Shown piece after piece: positions 51,219-62,653 of a stretch of DNA of 64,000 nt (its first letter is position 1; each line of letters begins with the position of its first letter). The position numbers and the translations under genes are program-made. The stretch is taken from NCBI GenBank assembly GCA_001898405.1, contig MKTW01000012.1, forward strand, positions 338,191 through 402,190. Reading direction: 5' to 3'. The DNA is from Sphingobacteriales bacterium 44-61. Its GTDB lineage: Bacteria; Bacteroidota; Bacteroidia; Chitinophagales; Chitinophagaceae. The notes under the pieces were generated by a model that had not been told where the DNA came from, did not search any database, and was given only the letters and a program-made list of their open reading frames with translations.

Positions 51219-52856
51219 ATGGCAAAGCAACTCTTCTTCGATATTGAAGCAAGAAATAAAATGAAAAAAGGTGTTGATGTGTTAGCCAACGCCGTAAAAG
51301 TTACACTCGGTCCCAAAGGCCGCAATGTAGTGATCGAGAAAAAATTTGGCGCACCCGGCATCACTAAAGACGGTGTTACCGTAGCCAAAGAAATTGAACT
51401 GGAAGATCCCATCGAAAATATGGGCGCACAAATGGTGAAAGAAGTAGCTTCCAAAACTGCAGATATTGCAGGTGATGGTACTACTACTGCTACTGTACTG
51501 GCCCAGGCTATCATCAGCGAAGGCCTGAAAATGGTAGCTGCAGGTTCCAACCCAATGGACCTGAAAAGAGGTATCGACAAAGCAGTGAGCCTGGTTGTTG
51601 AAAACCTCCGTGGTCAAAGCCAGACTGTTGGAAGCGACAGCAAAAAGATCCAGCAGGTGGCTACCATCTCTGCCAATAATGATGAAACGATCGGTAAACT
51701 GATCGCTGAAGCTTTTGGAAAAGTTGGTAAAGAAGGCGTGATCACTGTAGAAGAAGCAAAAGGTACTGACACTACTGTAGATGTAGTGGAAGGCATGCAG
51801 TTCGACCGCGGTTATATCTCTCCTTATTTCGTTACCAACAGCGAAAAAATGGAAGCTGAGCTGCAAAATCCTTACATCCTGATCTACGACAAGAAGATCG
51901 CAGCGATGAAAGATATCCTCCATATCCTGGAGAAAGTTGCACAAAGCGGACGCCCGCTGCTGATCATCTCTGAAGATCTCGAAGGTGAAGCACTGGCTAC
52001 TCTCGTTGTAAACAAACTGCGCGGTACTATCAAGGTTGCTGCTGTTAAAGCTCCTGGTTTTGGAGACCGTCGTAAAGAAATGCTGACTGATATCGCTATA
52101 CTGACTGCAGGTACAGTGATCAGCGAAGAACTTGGTCATAAACTGGAAGGTGCTGACCTTTCTTCTCTCGGTCAGGCTTCTTCTGTAACCATCGACAAAG
52201 ACAATACAACTATCGTTGGTGGTAAAGGCAAGAAAGCTGATATCGTAGCACGCGTTAACCAGATCAAAGCTCAGATAGAGAATACTACTTCAGATTATGA
52301 TAAAGAGAAACTGCAAGAGCGCCTGGCTAAACTGGCAGGTGGTGTTGCTGTACTCTATGTAGGTGCTGCTACAGAAGTTGAAATGAAAGAAAAGAAAGAC
52401 CGCGTGGATGATGCCCTGCACGCTACCCGCGCTGCAGTAGAAGAAGGTATCGTTCCTGGTGGTGGTATCGCTTATATCCGTGCAATCGAAAGCCTGGAAG
52501 CTAAAGTAAGAGGCCAGATCGAAGATGAGCAAACTGGTATGGCGATCGTGAAAAGAGCACTGGAAGAGCCGCTGCGCCAGATCGTTGGTAACGCAGGCCT
52601 CGAAGGTTCTATCATTGTTCAGAAAGTAAAAGACGGAAAAGCTGATTATGGCTTTAACGCACGTACTGAGCAATATGAAAACCTGCTGAAAGCCGGTGTG
52701 ATAGATCCTACTAAAGTGACTCGTATCGCTCTTGAAAATGCAGCTTCTATCGCCGGTATGTTACTGACTACCGAATGCGTGATCGCTGACAAACCCAAAA
52801 AAGAAGAAGCTCCTCATTCCCACGGAGCTCCTGATATGGGTGGAATGGGTTATTAA
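51219..52856 (+). CDS. groEL: Chaperonin GroEL
   Basis: The 545-residue, 14-mer-forming ATPase folds substrate proteins in a double-ring cage with GroES. It has the ATP-binding signature [20 protein letters not shown] and the catalytic stretch [17 protein letters not shown]. It also has the apical-domain segment [18 protein letters not shown] and the C-terminal Gly-Gly-Met tail ending DMGGMGY. Length and motifs are standard. Translation is probably high, as the codon use appears regular and biased. A strong terminator follows 37 bp after the stop. Confidence 0.98.
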   Translation: MAKQLFFDIEARNKMKKGVDVLANAVKVTLGPKGRNVVIEKKFGAPGITKDGVTVAKEIELEDPIENMGAQMVKEVASKTADIAGDGTTTATVLAQAIISEGLKMVAAGSNPMDLKRGIDKAVSLVVENLRGQSQTVGSDSKKIQQVATISANNDETIGKLIAEAFGKVGKEGVITVEEAKGTDTTVDVVEGMQFDRGYISPYFVTNSEKMEAELQNPYILIYDKKIAAMKDILHILEKVAQSGRPLLIISEDLEGEALATLVVNKLRGTIKVAAVKAPGFGDRRKEMLTDIAILTAGTVISEELGHKLEGADLSSLGQASSVTIDKDNTTIVGGKGKKADIVARVNQIKAQIENTTSDYDKEKLQERLAKLAGGVAVLYVGAATEVEMKEKKDRVDDALHATRAAVEEGIVPGGGIAYIRAIESLEAKVRGQIEDEQTGMAIVKRALEEPLRQIVGNAGLEGSIIVQKVKDGKADYGFNARTEQYENLLKAGVIDPTKVTRIALENAASIAGMLLTTECVIADKPKKEEAPHSHGAPDMGGMGY

Positions 52857-52892
52857 TCCCTCCCGATCAAGGGTAATAAATACACTGGTTTT

Positions 52893-52923
52893 AAATCCCG
52901 CTTCTCACAAGGAAGCGGGATTT
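52893..52923 (+). terminator. Rho-independent terminator of groES-groEL
   Basis: A 12-bp perfect stem (52893-52904 with 52912-52923, core TCCCGCTTC) and 7-nt loop are followed by TTTCTTTTTTG. Confidence 0.9.
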
Positions 52924-52993
52924 TCTTTTTTGTGCAGGCAGCGAATTATCAATATTTTTAATTCACCTAAACCTTAAATAATTGCTGAGTTTT

Positions 52994-55900
52994 ATGAGGA
53001 AAATCTACCTGGTTGCATGGCTGCTTGTGGGGGGCTTATGTTTTTCATCAACGGGTTTGGCGCAAAGTGGCTGGAAGGAAGTGAGTGAGGGTGCTATTCA
53101 AAAAAACCTTTTTGCTGGAGGCCGGTATAAACCGGAAACATACCGGTTATTTCAATTGGACGAAACATCCCTGGAGACTAACCTGAAACAGGCACCAACC
53201 CGCAGCATGGTTCCTGCAACCCTATCTTCCTTTATTCTTACCATTCCCAACTCAGATGGCCGGCCAGAGCGGTTCAAGGCCGTGGAATCACCCGTAATGG
53301 AACCTGCTTTAGCTACTAAATACCCCGGTATTAAAACCTATGTAGGGCAGGGGATCGACGACCCTTCTGCAACCATTCATTTTGATTTTTCTCCCCGCGG
53401 CTTTCATGCAATGGTGCTGAGTGCCGACAGGAAAACAATGTATATCGATCCCGTTGACCGGGAAGGGAAATACTATATGGTTTTTTCCCGTAAGGATGTG
53501 ATGAATTATAAAAAGGAATTCCGTTGCCTTACAAAAGAATCGGCAGACAATGCCGTACTTGATGCGCCTGCACCAACTTCAGGAGAAACAGGACGCGGAG
53601 CCGATGATGGAAAACTCCGCACTTACCGGCTGGCTCTCGCCTGCACAGGTGAATACGCACAGTATTTCCTTAATGGGACCGAACCGGACGATGCAGCGAA
53701 AAAAGCAAAAGTGCTGGCCGCCATGGCTACCTTGCTGGTAAGGACCAACGGAATCTATGAACGCGATTTCGGCATTCATATGAACCTGATCGCTAATAAC
53801 GATCTGCTCATTTACCTGAACCCTTCTACAGATCCCTGGACAAATGAATGGAACAGCAAAACACAGGCAACGATCGATAATGTGATCGGTAATGCCAACT
53901 ATGATATCGGCCATCTTGTTCATAAAGAAGCCAGCGCACTCTATAATAATGGTAATGCCGGATGCATTGCCTGCGTTTGCATACCAGGAATGAAAGGGAG
54001 TGCCTATACTTCGCATGTTCAGCCGGAAGGAGATCCTTTTGTAGTGGATTTTACCACGCATGAAATGGGACACCAGTTCGGAGCTAACCATACATATACT
54101 TTCAGGAATGAAGTCAGTGCCAGTGCACAAATGGAACCCGGCAGCGGTTCTACTATTATGGGATATGCCGGCATTACCGGTGTTACTGATGTACAGGAAC
54201 ATTCAGATGATTATTTCCACGCATACAGTATTCAGCAGATAACAGATTATGTAAAAGGTACTACAGGCGGTGGTTGTGCTGTAGTAACCTCTACAGGCAA
54301 TGCTACGCCAACTGCCGACGCAGGCAATAATTATACTATTCCTAAATCCACCCCCTTTGCATTGACAGGAGCAGGTACGGATGCTGATGCTGCAGATATA
54401 TTGAGCTATGCCTGGGAGCAGTTCGATCCAGGCACTTCAAACACTACCTTTCCTGATGTGAATTATAACTCAGGTCCGGCTTTCCGTTCAAGACCAAACA
54501 GCACTTCGGCTACCAGAGTTTTCCCTATTCTTTCTTCCATCCTGGATGGAACAAATACCAATCAATGGGAAAAGCTTCCTGGTGTAACAAGAACAATGAC
54601 ATTCCGGCTGACGGTAAGAGATAATCATGCAGGCGGCGGTAATACAAAGGATGATGATATGACAGTAACAGTAGCCTCTGCCGGTCCTTTTACCGTTACA
54701 TCCCCCAACTCCAGTGTTTCCTGGTCGTCCAACCTTGAGCAGATCATCACCTGGTCAGTGAACGGATCAGATCTTGCGCCCGTGAATTGTGCTAATGTGA
54801 AGATCTCCTTATCAACAGATGGAGGGCTCACTTTCCCGACCGTACTTGCGGCAAGCACTCCCAACGATGGTACGGAAGAAGTGTATATACCTTCTCTTAC
54901 TACCAATACAGCACGTATTAAAATAGAAGCAGTAGGGAATATATTCTTTGATATATCTGATGCCAACTTTACACTTACTCCGGCAACGCCGGGTTTTTCC
55001 TTTGGTAATCCCGCAGCAGCTTCCATAACCTGTGCAACACAGAACTCCGCCAGTATCACGCTGCCTGTAAGGTCTATATTGGGATATTCAATACCGGTTA
55101 ATTTATCAGCAAGCGGTCTGCCCGCAGGCACGACTGTTACATTCAGCACCAATCCTGCAACACCTGGCAATTCAACCATTGTTACATTGACTAATACCCA
55201 TACACTGGCAGCCGGATCATATAATATCACAATTGCCGGCGTATCAGGTTCTATTACCAATACAAGAATCCTTACCTATACTGTGCAACAGGGAACAGGC
55301 CCTGCTATTACAGCTCAGCCACAATCCATTGCTGCCTGCGCAGCATCTGCAACTGCATTCTCTGTTGTAGCCACGAATGCACTGGCTTATCAATGGCAGG
55401 TCAGTTCTAATGGCGGAGTGAGCTTTACCAATGTTGCCACAGGCGGAACAGGTGCAAACTATTCGATTGCAGGAGTGACTACTGCGCTTAATAATTACCA
55501 ATACCGCGTATTGGTAACAGGCCAGTGCGGTGTTACTATTTCCAATGCTGCAACGCTTACTGTTCAAACCGCTCCATCCATTACGGCGGCTCCTCAGCCC
55601 GCAACCTTATGCGTGGGCAGTCCGGCTACTTTCACAGTAGCAGCTACAGGCACTTCACTGGGTTATCAATGGCAGTTAAGCACTGACGGAGGCGCCAATT
55701 ATAATGCTGCCCCCGGTGTGAACAATTCAGCCAGCTACACTATCGGAGCTATTACAACGGCTATGAACAATAACAGGTATCGTGTTGTGGTCAATGGCAC
55801 CTGTGCCCCTGCAGTTACATCTGCCGGTGCTGTTCTTACTGTTATCAGCCCTGTTGTTGTTACAGGCAATGCAAACGGCATTACTATTTGCGAAACAGGT

Positions 55901-56680
55901 AATGTCAGCTTTACTGTTGCCGGCGCCAGTTCAGTGCCGGTCATTTATCAATGGCAGGTTAGCACAAATGGCGGCACTTCCTATACATCAATTACCAATG
56001 GCGGAGGATATAGCGGTGCTACTGCAGCAACGCTTTCCATCAACAATGTTAGTGCTGGAATGAATAATAATATTTACAGGGCGCAATTGTCGAATGCTAC
56101 CTGCACCACACCAGTGCCGACCAATACCATTGACCCTGCTGTGCTGACAGTGAATGCAAGGCCTACCGTTAACCTCGCTGCTTCGCCCTATCTGGATATA
56201 CTGCCAGGGCAAAGCACAACAATATCAGCGGCGATCAACCCGGCGCCAGCCGGCTTCAATATCAGTTGGCGGAAAGATGATCAGTTGCTGCCTGGCATCA
56301 CCGGCACCAGCTACCTGGTGGATTCTGTAGAAGTAGGCAACTACAAAGTGCAGATCATTAACCCAACCACCGGATGCAACAATGAATCGAATGTGCTGAC
56401 CATCGGTACTACAGCCAGCACCAACCTGTTCATTTTCCCGACACCGAACGATGGCCGGTTTACCGTATCTTACTATAATGCCAGCGGAGCTGCCGGCAGG
56501 CAAACCCTGGCTGTTTACGACACCAGGGGGCAGCGTGTATACAATGCCCAGCTGAATGTGAGCGGCCCATACACGCTTCACGATATCAACCTGAGAGGCA
56601 GTGCAAAAGGAGTTTATTATGTGGTGATAGGAGATGGCTCGGGTAAGAAGATCACAGAAGGCAAAGTGATGATATACTAA
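52994..56680 (+). CDS. Secreted reprolysin-like metalloprotease with Ig-like repeats and T9SS sorting domain
   Basis: The 1228-residue protein has a signal peptide (MRKIYLVAWLLVGGLCFSST-like) and an N-terminal pro-domain. A zinc metalloprotease domain follows with the extended motif HEMGHQFGANHTY (His356, Glu357, His360, His366) and a downstream Met-turn region. After it come a PKD/Ig-like region (about 430-680) and three or four Ig-like repeats with YQWQVSSNGG/YQWQLSTDGG/YQWQVSTNGG (about 770-1080). The C-terminal type A sorting domain (about 1145-1228) is FIFPTPNDGRFTVSYYN ... KGVYYVVIGDGSGK. It is exported by the type IX system and cell-attached or released. The start at 52994 was preferred over a TTG at 52982. 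Confidence 0.92.
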   Translation: MRKIYLVAWLLVGGLCFSSTGLAQSGWKEVSEGAIQKNLFAGGRYKPETYRLFQLDETSLETNLKQAPTRSMVPATLSSFILTIPNSDGRPERFKAVESPVMEPALATKYPGIKTYVGQGIDDPSATIHFDFSPRGFHAMVLSADRKTMYIDPVDREGKYYMVFSRKDVMNYKKEFRCLTKESADNAVLDAPAPTSGETGRGADDGKLRTYRLALACTGEYAQYFLNGTEPDDAAKKAKVLAAMATLLVRTNGIYERDFGIHMNLIANNDLLIYLNPSTDPWTNEWNSKTQATIDNVIGNANYDIGHLVHKEASALYNNGNAGCIACVCIPGMKGSAYTSHVQPEGDPFVVDFTTHEMGHQFGANHTYTFRNEVSASAQMEPGSGSTIMGYAGITGVTDVQEHSDDYFHAYSIQQITDYVKGTTGGGCAVVTSTGNATPTADAGNNYTIPKSTPFALTGAGTDADAADILSYAWEQFDPGTSNTTFPDVNYNSGPAFRSRPNSTSATRVFPILSSILDGTNTNQWEKLPGVTRTMTFRLTVRDNHAGGGNTKDDDMTVTVASAGPFTVTSPNSSVSWSSNLEQIITWSVNGSDLAPVNCANVKISLSTDGGLTFPTVLAASTPNDGTEEVYIPSLTTNTARIKIEAVGNIFFDISDANFTLTPATPGFSFGNPAAASITCATQNSASITLPVRSILGYSIPVNLSASGLPAGTTVTFSTNPATPGNSTIVTLTNTHTLAAGSYNITIAGVSGSITNTRILTYTVQQGTGPAITAQPQSIAACAASATAFSVVATNALAYQWQVSSNGGVSFTNVATGGTGANYSIAGVTTALNNYQYRVLVTGQCGVTISNAATLTVQTAPSITAAPQPATLCVGSPATFTVAATGTSLGYQWQLSTDGGANYNAAPGVNNSASYTIGAITTAMNNNRYRVVVNGTCAPAVTSAGAVLTVISPVVVTGNANGITICETGNVSFTVAGASSVPVIYQWQVSTNGGTSYTSITNGGGYSGATAATLSINNVSAGMNNNIYRAQLSNATCTTPVPTNTIDPAVLTVNARPTVNLAASPYLDILPGQSTTISAAINPAPAGFNISWRKDDQLLPGITGTSYLVDSVEVGNYKVQIINPTTGCNNESNVLTIGTTASTNLFIFPTPNDGRFTVSYYNASGAAGRQTLAVYDTRGQRVYNAQLNVSGPYTLHDINLRGSAKGVYYVVIGDGSGKKITEGKVMIY

Positions 56681-58462
<1,782 letters not shown>

Positions 58463-58464
58463 GG

Positions 58465-58678
58465 GTTCGTTGACCGAAAAACATTTTCTGTTGTCACCCT
58501 GGCCCTGGTTTAGGACACATTATGGTTTAAAGAATATAAGAGCCGGGGTCTCCTCAATGTTGGGGAGACCCCGGCTCTTAGTGTACTTATACTAGCTAAT
58601 TTTTCTAAATCAGGGCCGGGGTGACAATTGAAAAGAAACTACAGGGCCCCGACTTGCGTAGAAATTCAGTCAACGAAC
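58465..58678. repeat. 214-bp nested palindromic element
   Basis: Three concentric inverted repeats fill this gap between convergent genes. The outer arms are 58465-58474 and 58669-58678 (GTTCGTTGAC, 10 bp perfect). The middle arms are 58491-58513 and 58605-58627 (23 bp, 2 mismatches, extendable outward by TTTTC/GAAAA). The inner arms are 58537-58553 and 58564-58580 (17 bp perfect, 10-nt loop). The inner stem could terminate both neighbours. The nested layout resembles a palindromic MITE or a fold-back element. Confidence 0.75.
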
Positions 58679-58694
58679 AACGGGCAACGCCTCT

Positions 58695-59981
58695 CTACTT
58701 CGCTTTCACATTCACCGACACTCTTCTGTTCATCGCCCTTCCTTCAGGTGTACTGTTATCTCCTACAGGATACTGATCGCCGTAGCCCTCTGCTTTTGTA
58801 AGCTGTGAAGAACTGGCGCCAAGCTTGACGATCTCCGCAGATACGGCTTCAGCCCGTTTTTGAGACAGTTCACGGTTCTTGGCAGGATCACCTGTATTGT
58901 CTGTATAACCACCGATCTTGAACCTTGCATTTGGAAATGCTTTAACAATCTTTACCAGGTTCTTCAATTGGGTGGATGATTCCGGTGTAAGGGTAGTGCC
59001 GCCGGTTTTAAAACGCACATCCGTAAAATCAAACCAGTTTCCTTTTACTGTATCAATGGTAGCTGAAGCATTGGTCAGGAAATCGACCAGCCTGGCTTCT
59101 GTGCTCCATTTTCCTACTTTCAATTCGCCGCCATTATTGGGAAGATTGATGGTGATCATCTCGCCCAGGTCATAAATAAAATTGCCACTGGTTGTATCCA
59201 GTTTTCCTTTCACTTCAGGTACAGGTGTGACGGCAACAGCTGGCGGTGGCGCCGCAGGCGTGTCCGTGGTCGTTGCCGGCGCAGCAGCTTCTTTATTGCA
59301 CCCCTTGCTGGTAAGCAACCATATCAATAATGCAGCCACGAGAAGGATGATCAGCCAGAGCCAGCCTTTGCTGCTTCTTCTGACGTTTTCATTGGCAGTT
59401 GAGAGAACGCCTGATATTTTTCCTCCGATATCTCCCAGGCCGGAGAGGCCTAAGGCTCCCGCAAGGTTAAAGCCCGAAGGTATGGCATCAAGTATGGAAG
59501 ACTTCTGGCTTTGAAGGAAAGAACCGAGCCCTGAAGCACTCAGGTTGTTTTCTTTAGCATATTGCCCTACCGAACCCAGCACGGCAGGTGCGGCCATGCT
59601 TAAAACATTACTGGCAGAAGACGTTTTAATACCTGCAAAACCAGCAATAGCATTGATGATGCTGTTGAGCTTGTCGCCAAACAGTGACCGCAGCCATCCC
59701 ATTACAGTGGCTCCAATACCTCCGGAGGAAGCCCCGCCACCACCGATCAAGCCACCGATATTATTCAATATGCCGCTGCCAGCAGCATTTTTTACCATAT
59801 CAAGGATGCCTCCGGCGCCTGAGCCAGAGCTTTGCCCGAGGAGCCCCGCCAATACAGACGGGATTGCGCCGCTCAATGCTTTTTGAATACCGCTTTCGCT
59901 TTCACCGAGTGAACCGGCAGCTTTAGACAACAGGTCATTTGGGAGCAGGCCCTTGGCCGCATCAATTAAATTAAATGGCAT
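58695..59981 (-). CDS. DUF937-OmpA fusion protein
   Basis: The 428-residue protein joins an N-terminal, Gly/Ala/Ser-rich DUF937-like segment (about 1-195; LGESESGIQKALSGAIPSVL and SNVLSMAAPAVLGSVGQYAK) to a membrane helix (WLWLIILLVAALLIWLL, about 205-221). A proline/threonine-rich spacer and a C-terminal OmpA peptidoglycan-binding domain follow (about 320-428; ARFKIGGYTDNTGDPAKNRE and GRAMNRRVSVNVKAK). With no signal peptide, the DUF937 part should stay in the cytoplasm and the OmpA part reach the periplasm. It might link cytoplasmic contents to the wall, but no function is known. It is convergent with the ABC-F gene across the palindromic element. Confidence 0.85.
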   Translation of the reverse strand: MPFNLIDAAKGLLPNDLLSKAAGSLGESESGIQKALSGAIPSVLAGLLGQSSGSGAGGILDMVKNAAGSGILNNIGGLIGGGGASSGGIGATVMGWLRSLFGDKLNSIINAIAGFAGIKTSSASNVLSMAAPAVLGSVGQYAKENNLSASGLGSFLQSQKSSILDAIPSGFNLAGALGLSGLGDIGGKISGVLSTANENVRRSSKGWLWLIILLVAALLIWLLTSKGCNKEAAAPATTTDTPAAPPPAVAVTPVPEVKGKLDTTSGNFIYDLGEMITINLPNNGGELKVGKWSTEARLVDFLTNASATIDTVKGNWFDFTDVRFKTGGTTLTPESSTQLKNLVKIVKAFPNARFKIGGYTDNTGDPAKNRELSQKRAEAVSAEIVKLGASSSQLTKAEGYGDQYPVGDNSTPEGRAMNRRVSVNVKAK

Positions 59982-60399
59982 AGAGGTGTAGGTTTAATCA
60001 TTAAAAAATAAGGGGACAACCAGCTTTACATCTGCCTTCGATCAGGTGGTACCAAAGACGGGAGACTTTAAGGTAGACCATTTGCAGGTGGAAGAAAAAT
60101 ATTATAGTACTGCTAGGCGGTCAGTAGATTCTTTAAAAAAACTAGGTGTAAACCCTTGTCTGAAACAAATCTTCTTTCTATCTTGGTGCCCGCAACCATA
60201 GCTCTTATCATCTCTTCTGGCTGATCCATATTCCTTCCTTTTACCTGTTAATCCTCCGGGAAAGATCTTGTATCCGGGCCGTAGGTATGTCCAAATGTTG
60301 GATATTCGGGTTGAAACCAGAAAACAAATGAGTTTAAGCTCCACCAGAACCGGTGGAGCTTTTTGTTTATACAATCACCTTGGTTATCTTTCTTCTTTT
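59982..60399. other. 418-bp gap: leader of the amino-acid permease gene with an orphan hairpin
   Basis: No convincing coding frame. It contains the divergent start regions of the DUF937-OmpA gene (minus) and the permease gene (plus). A terminator-type hairpin (60337-60362) lies on the plus strand with no gene upstream of it, together with a -7-like TATCTTG near 60179 and a near-consensus TATCTTTC at 60385-60392 just before the permease ATG. Confidence 0.5.
60337..60366 (+). terminator. Orphan terminator hairpin upstream of the permease gene
   Basis: AAGCTCCACC (60337-60346) pairs perfectly with GGTGGAGCTT (60353-60362) around a 6-nt loop and is followed by TTTTTG. It sits 34 bp before the permease ATG on the same strand with no upstream gene, so it may end a short RNA or be an attenuator. 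Confidence 0.65.
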
Positions 60400-61818
60400 A
60401 TGCCTTCTTCCACGCTTTCCAAAAAGATTGGTTTCTGGTCAGCCACCGCTATCATTGCCGGCAGCATTATCGGTTCCGGTGTTTTTATGAAACCTGCAAC
60501 CATGGCTGCACAGTTAGGTTCGCCGGTATGGCTTACACTGGTATGGATCATAGCAGGACTGTTCTCTTTATGCGGTGCATTGATCTATGCAGAACTGGGA
60601 GCATTGATGCCGGAGACCGGAGGCATTTATGTGTATTTCCGGAAAATGTTTGGCGACTTTATCGCTTTTATTTACGGATGGGCCGCTTTTGCTGTGATCA
60701 ATACCGCAGCGGTTGCAGCCATTTCTTTTGTATGCGCCAAATATGCTGATTATTTTCTTCACCTGCCAAAGTTTGATGATGCTACAGTGCTCGCAATGAA
60801 ATGGCATATTCCTTTTATCGGTGATCTTTATCCTTTGCAGGATATTGGTGTGAAAATGCTGGCCGTGCTGCTGGTATTATTATTCACCTGGATCAATTAT
60901 AAAAGCGTAAAAGCAGGCAGCCAGTTTCAGCTTATCTCCACCATTATCAAAATAGCGATCATTGCCGCTTTGATAGGAGGTTTGTTCTTTTCCGGGCAGG
61001 GTGATCTTTCCAATTTCATCAAAGGAGGTGAAGGTCCTCAGGGAGCAGGTTTGCTCGGTGCTATTGTTGTGGCCATGACAGGTGCTTTCTATGCCTATGA
61101 TGGATGGATCAATATCACCTTCATTGCAGGAGAAATAAAACAACCCGAAAGGAATATTCCCCGCAGTCTTTTGCTCGGCGTGGTGATCTGTATCACTGTA
61201 TATGTGCTGATAAACCAGGCTTACTTATACGTACTGCCTGTTGATAAAATGGGCGCATCTTCATTGGTAGCTGCCGATGCCATTGCAGCAGCATGGGGAA
61301 AAGCAGGCAGTACAATTGTGGCTGTACTGATCGTGATCTGCACACTTGGTGCAGTGAATGGAAACCTGATGGCTACCTGCCGTATCACGTATGCGATGGG
61401 GCAGGATAAGAATTTTTTCTCCTGGGCCGGCAAAACGCATTCAACATTTCAAACACCGGCCAATGCCTTATGGCTGCATGCTGTTTGGACATCCCTTTTC
61501 ATTGTATCCGGTTCTTTTGATATGCTGGCCGATATGTTTGTATTCATTACCTGGATAGCATACGCAGTGGGTGCATCAGGTATTTTTATTTTAAGAAAAC
61601 GAATGCCTGATGCAATTAGGCCATATAAAGTATGGGGCTATCCATGGATACCGGTATTGTTCATTGCATTCTCTTCATTTTACCTGGTTGTTACTGTTTG
61701 GAATGATGTAAGCAATTATATCGCACACAGGCAACCAGTGATCAATTCAGTGTTGGGATTATTGCTGACGGCTGCAGGCATCCCCTTGTTTTTCTATATG
61801 CGAAAGAAGAAACGTTAA
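60400..61818 (+). CDS. APC-family amino-acid permease
   Basis: The 472-residue membrane protein has 12 predicted helices. It shows the APC-superfamily first-helix motif GFWSATAIIAGSIIGSGVFM, the following AGLFSLCGALIYAELGALMP and ETGGIYVYFRKMFGDFIAFI, and later AFYAYDGWINITFIAGEIK. Such carriers import or exchange amino acids, here resembling LAT-type exchangers of eukaryotes and bacteria by helix pattern. The substrate is unknown. ATG at 60400 was preferred to the in-frame start at 60268, which overlaps the terminator hairpin. It lies 26 bp upstream of the SDR gene. Confidence 0.92.
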   Translation: MPSSTLSKKIGFWSATAIIAGSIIGSGVFMKPATMAAQLGSPVWLTLVWIIAGLFSLCGALIYAELGALMPETGGIYVYFRKMFGDFIAFIYGWAAFAVINTAAVAAISFVCAKYADYFLHLPKFDDATVLAMKWHIPFIGDLYPLQDIGVKMLAVLLVLLFTWINYKSVKAGSQFQLISTIIKIAIIAALIGGLFFSGQGDLSNFIKGGEGPQGAGLLGAIVVAMTGAFYAYDGWINITFIAGEIKQPERNIPRSLLLGVVICITVYVLINQAYLYVLPVDKMGASSLVAADAIAAAWGKAGSTIVAVLIVICTLGAVNGNLMATCRITYAMGQDKNFFSWAGKTHSTFQTPANALWLHAVWTSLFIVSGSFDMLADMFVFITWIAYAVGASGIFILRKRMPDAIRPYKVWGYPWIPVLFIAFSSFYLVVTVWNDVSNYIAHRQPVINSVLGLLLTAAGIPLFFYMRKKKR

Positions 61819-61844
61819 TTACTTCGTACCTTCAAAAGAAAAAA

Positions 61845-62531
61845 ATGAGAACCGTTATAGTTACCGGCGCCACCGGCAATCTTGGTCAGGCCATCATCCG
61901 GAAATTTCTTGCAGAAGGCTGTGCGGTTATTGGTACGGTCACGAAAAAGAAACCTACTGTTTTTGATGATCAACCCGGTTTTGAAGCTTGTGCAGTGGAT
62001 CTTACCAATGAAGAGGAAGTGGCTTCCACTATGACCACTATTTTACGGAAATACCAGACGATTGATGCAGCCATATTAACAGCAGGTGGTTTTGCCATGG
62101 GTAAAATAGAGGATTCAGATAGCAATGCGGTCCGTCAGCAATACCAGTTGAATTTTGAAACTGCTTATATCATCGCCCGTTTCATTTTTCAGCAGATGAT
62201 GAAACAGAAAACGGGAAGGATCTTTTTTACCGGTTCAAGACCCGGCTCCGATATGCGTTTCGGAAAAGGGATGACAGGATATGCTTTATCCAAATCACTT
62301 TTATTCCGCCTCGCTGAACTGATGAATGAAGAAGCAAAAGGAACAAATGTGGTTACAAGTGTTATCATTCCATCAACGATCGACACACCACAGAACCGGT
62401 CGTCCATGCCCGATGCTGATTTTTCCAAATGGGTAACACCGGAAAGCATTGCAGACATTGTGTATGCTCATTGCGATCCTTCTTTTGATGCACTCCGCGA
62501 GCCACTGATAAAAATTTATAATAAAGCCTGA
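61845..62531 (+). CDS. Short-chain dehydrogenase/reductase
   Basis: The 228-residue Rossmann-fold oxidoreductase has the NAD(P) motif TGATGNLGQAIIRKFLAEGC (residues 8-27), the active-site tyrosine and lysine in MTGYALSKSLLFRLAELMNE, and the serine in IFFTGSRPGSDMRF. It is a classical SDR by motif spacing, with unknown substrate. The basic Lys-Lys-Lys after the first strands (VTKKKPTVFD) may favour NADP. It follows the permease gene by 26 bp on the same strand and may be co-transcribed with it, but the two functions are not obviously related. Confidence 0.9.
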   Translation: MRTVIVTGATGNLGQAIIRKFLAEGCAVIGTVTKKKPTVFDDQPGFEACAVDLTNEEEVASTMTTILRKYQTIDAAILTAGGFAMGKIEDSDSNAVRQQYQLNFETAYIIARFIFQQMMKQKTGRIFFTGSRPGSDMRFGKGMTGYALSKSLLFRLAELMNEEAKGTNVVTSVIIPSTIDTPQNRSSMPDADFSKWVTPESIADIVYAHCDPSFDALREPLIKIYNKA

Positions 62532-62653
62532 TCATTTAAAGGGAATTATTTTAACCTCTTTTGTGGATTTGTTTCCCCATTGATCCTTATCCATTTTTGT
62601 GGAAAACAAAATGGCAGAGTCTTTGTCTATCATACGGCATAAACTGTATGATT

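Noticed and set aside
51282..52139. A 285-codon open frame opposite groEL on the minus strand.
   Set aside because: It is a known type of antisense artefact in groEL genes caused by codon bias. No domain was recognised.
60280..60330. A tRNA-like stretch around TCGGGTTGAAACC near the permease leader.
   Set aside because: No cloverleaf, acceptor stem or anticodon arm could be built around it.
60102..60374. A 90-codon minus-strand frame in the permease leader.
   Set aside because: It crosses the terminator hairpin, has no family-like sequence, and its start region would overlap the permease promoter area. It was not counted as a gene.
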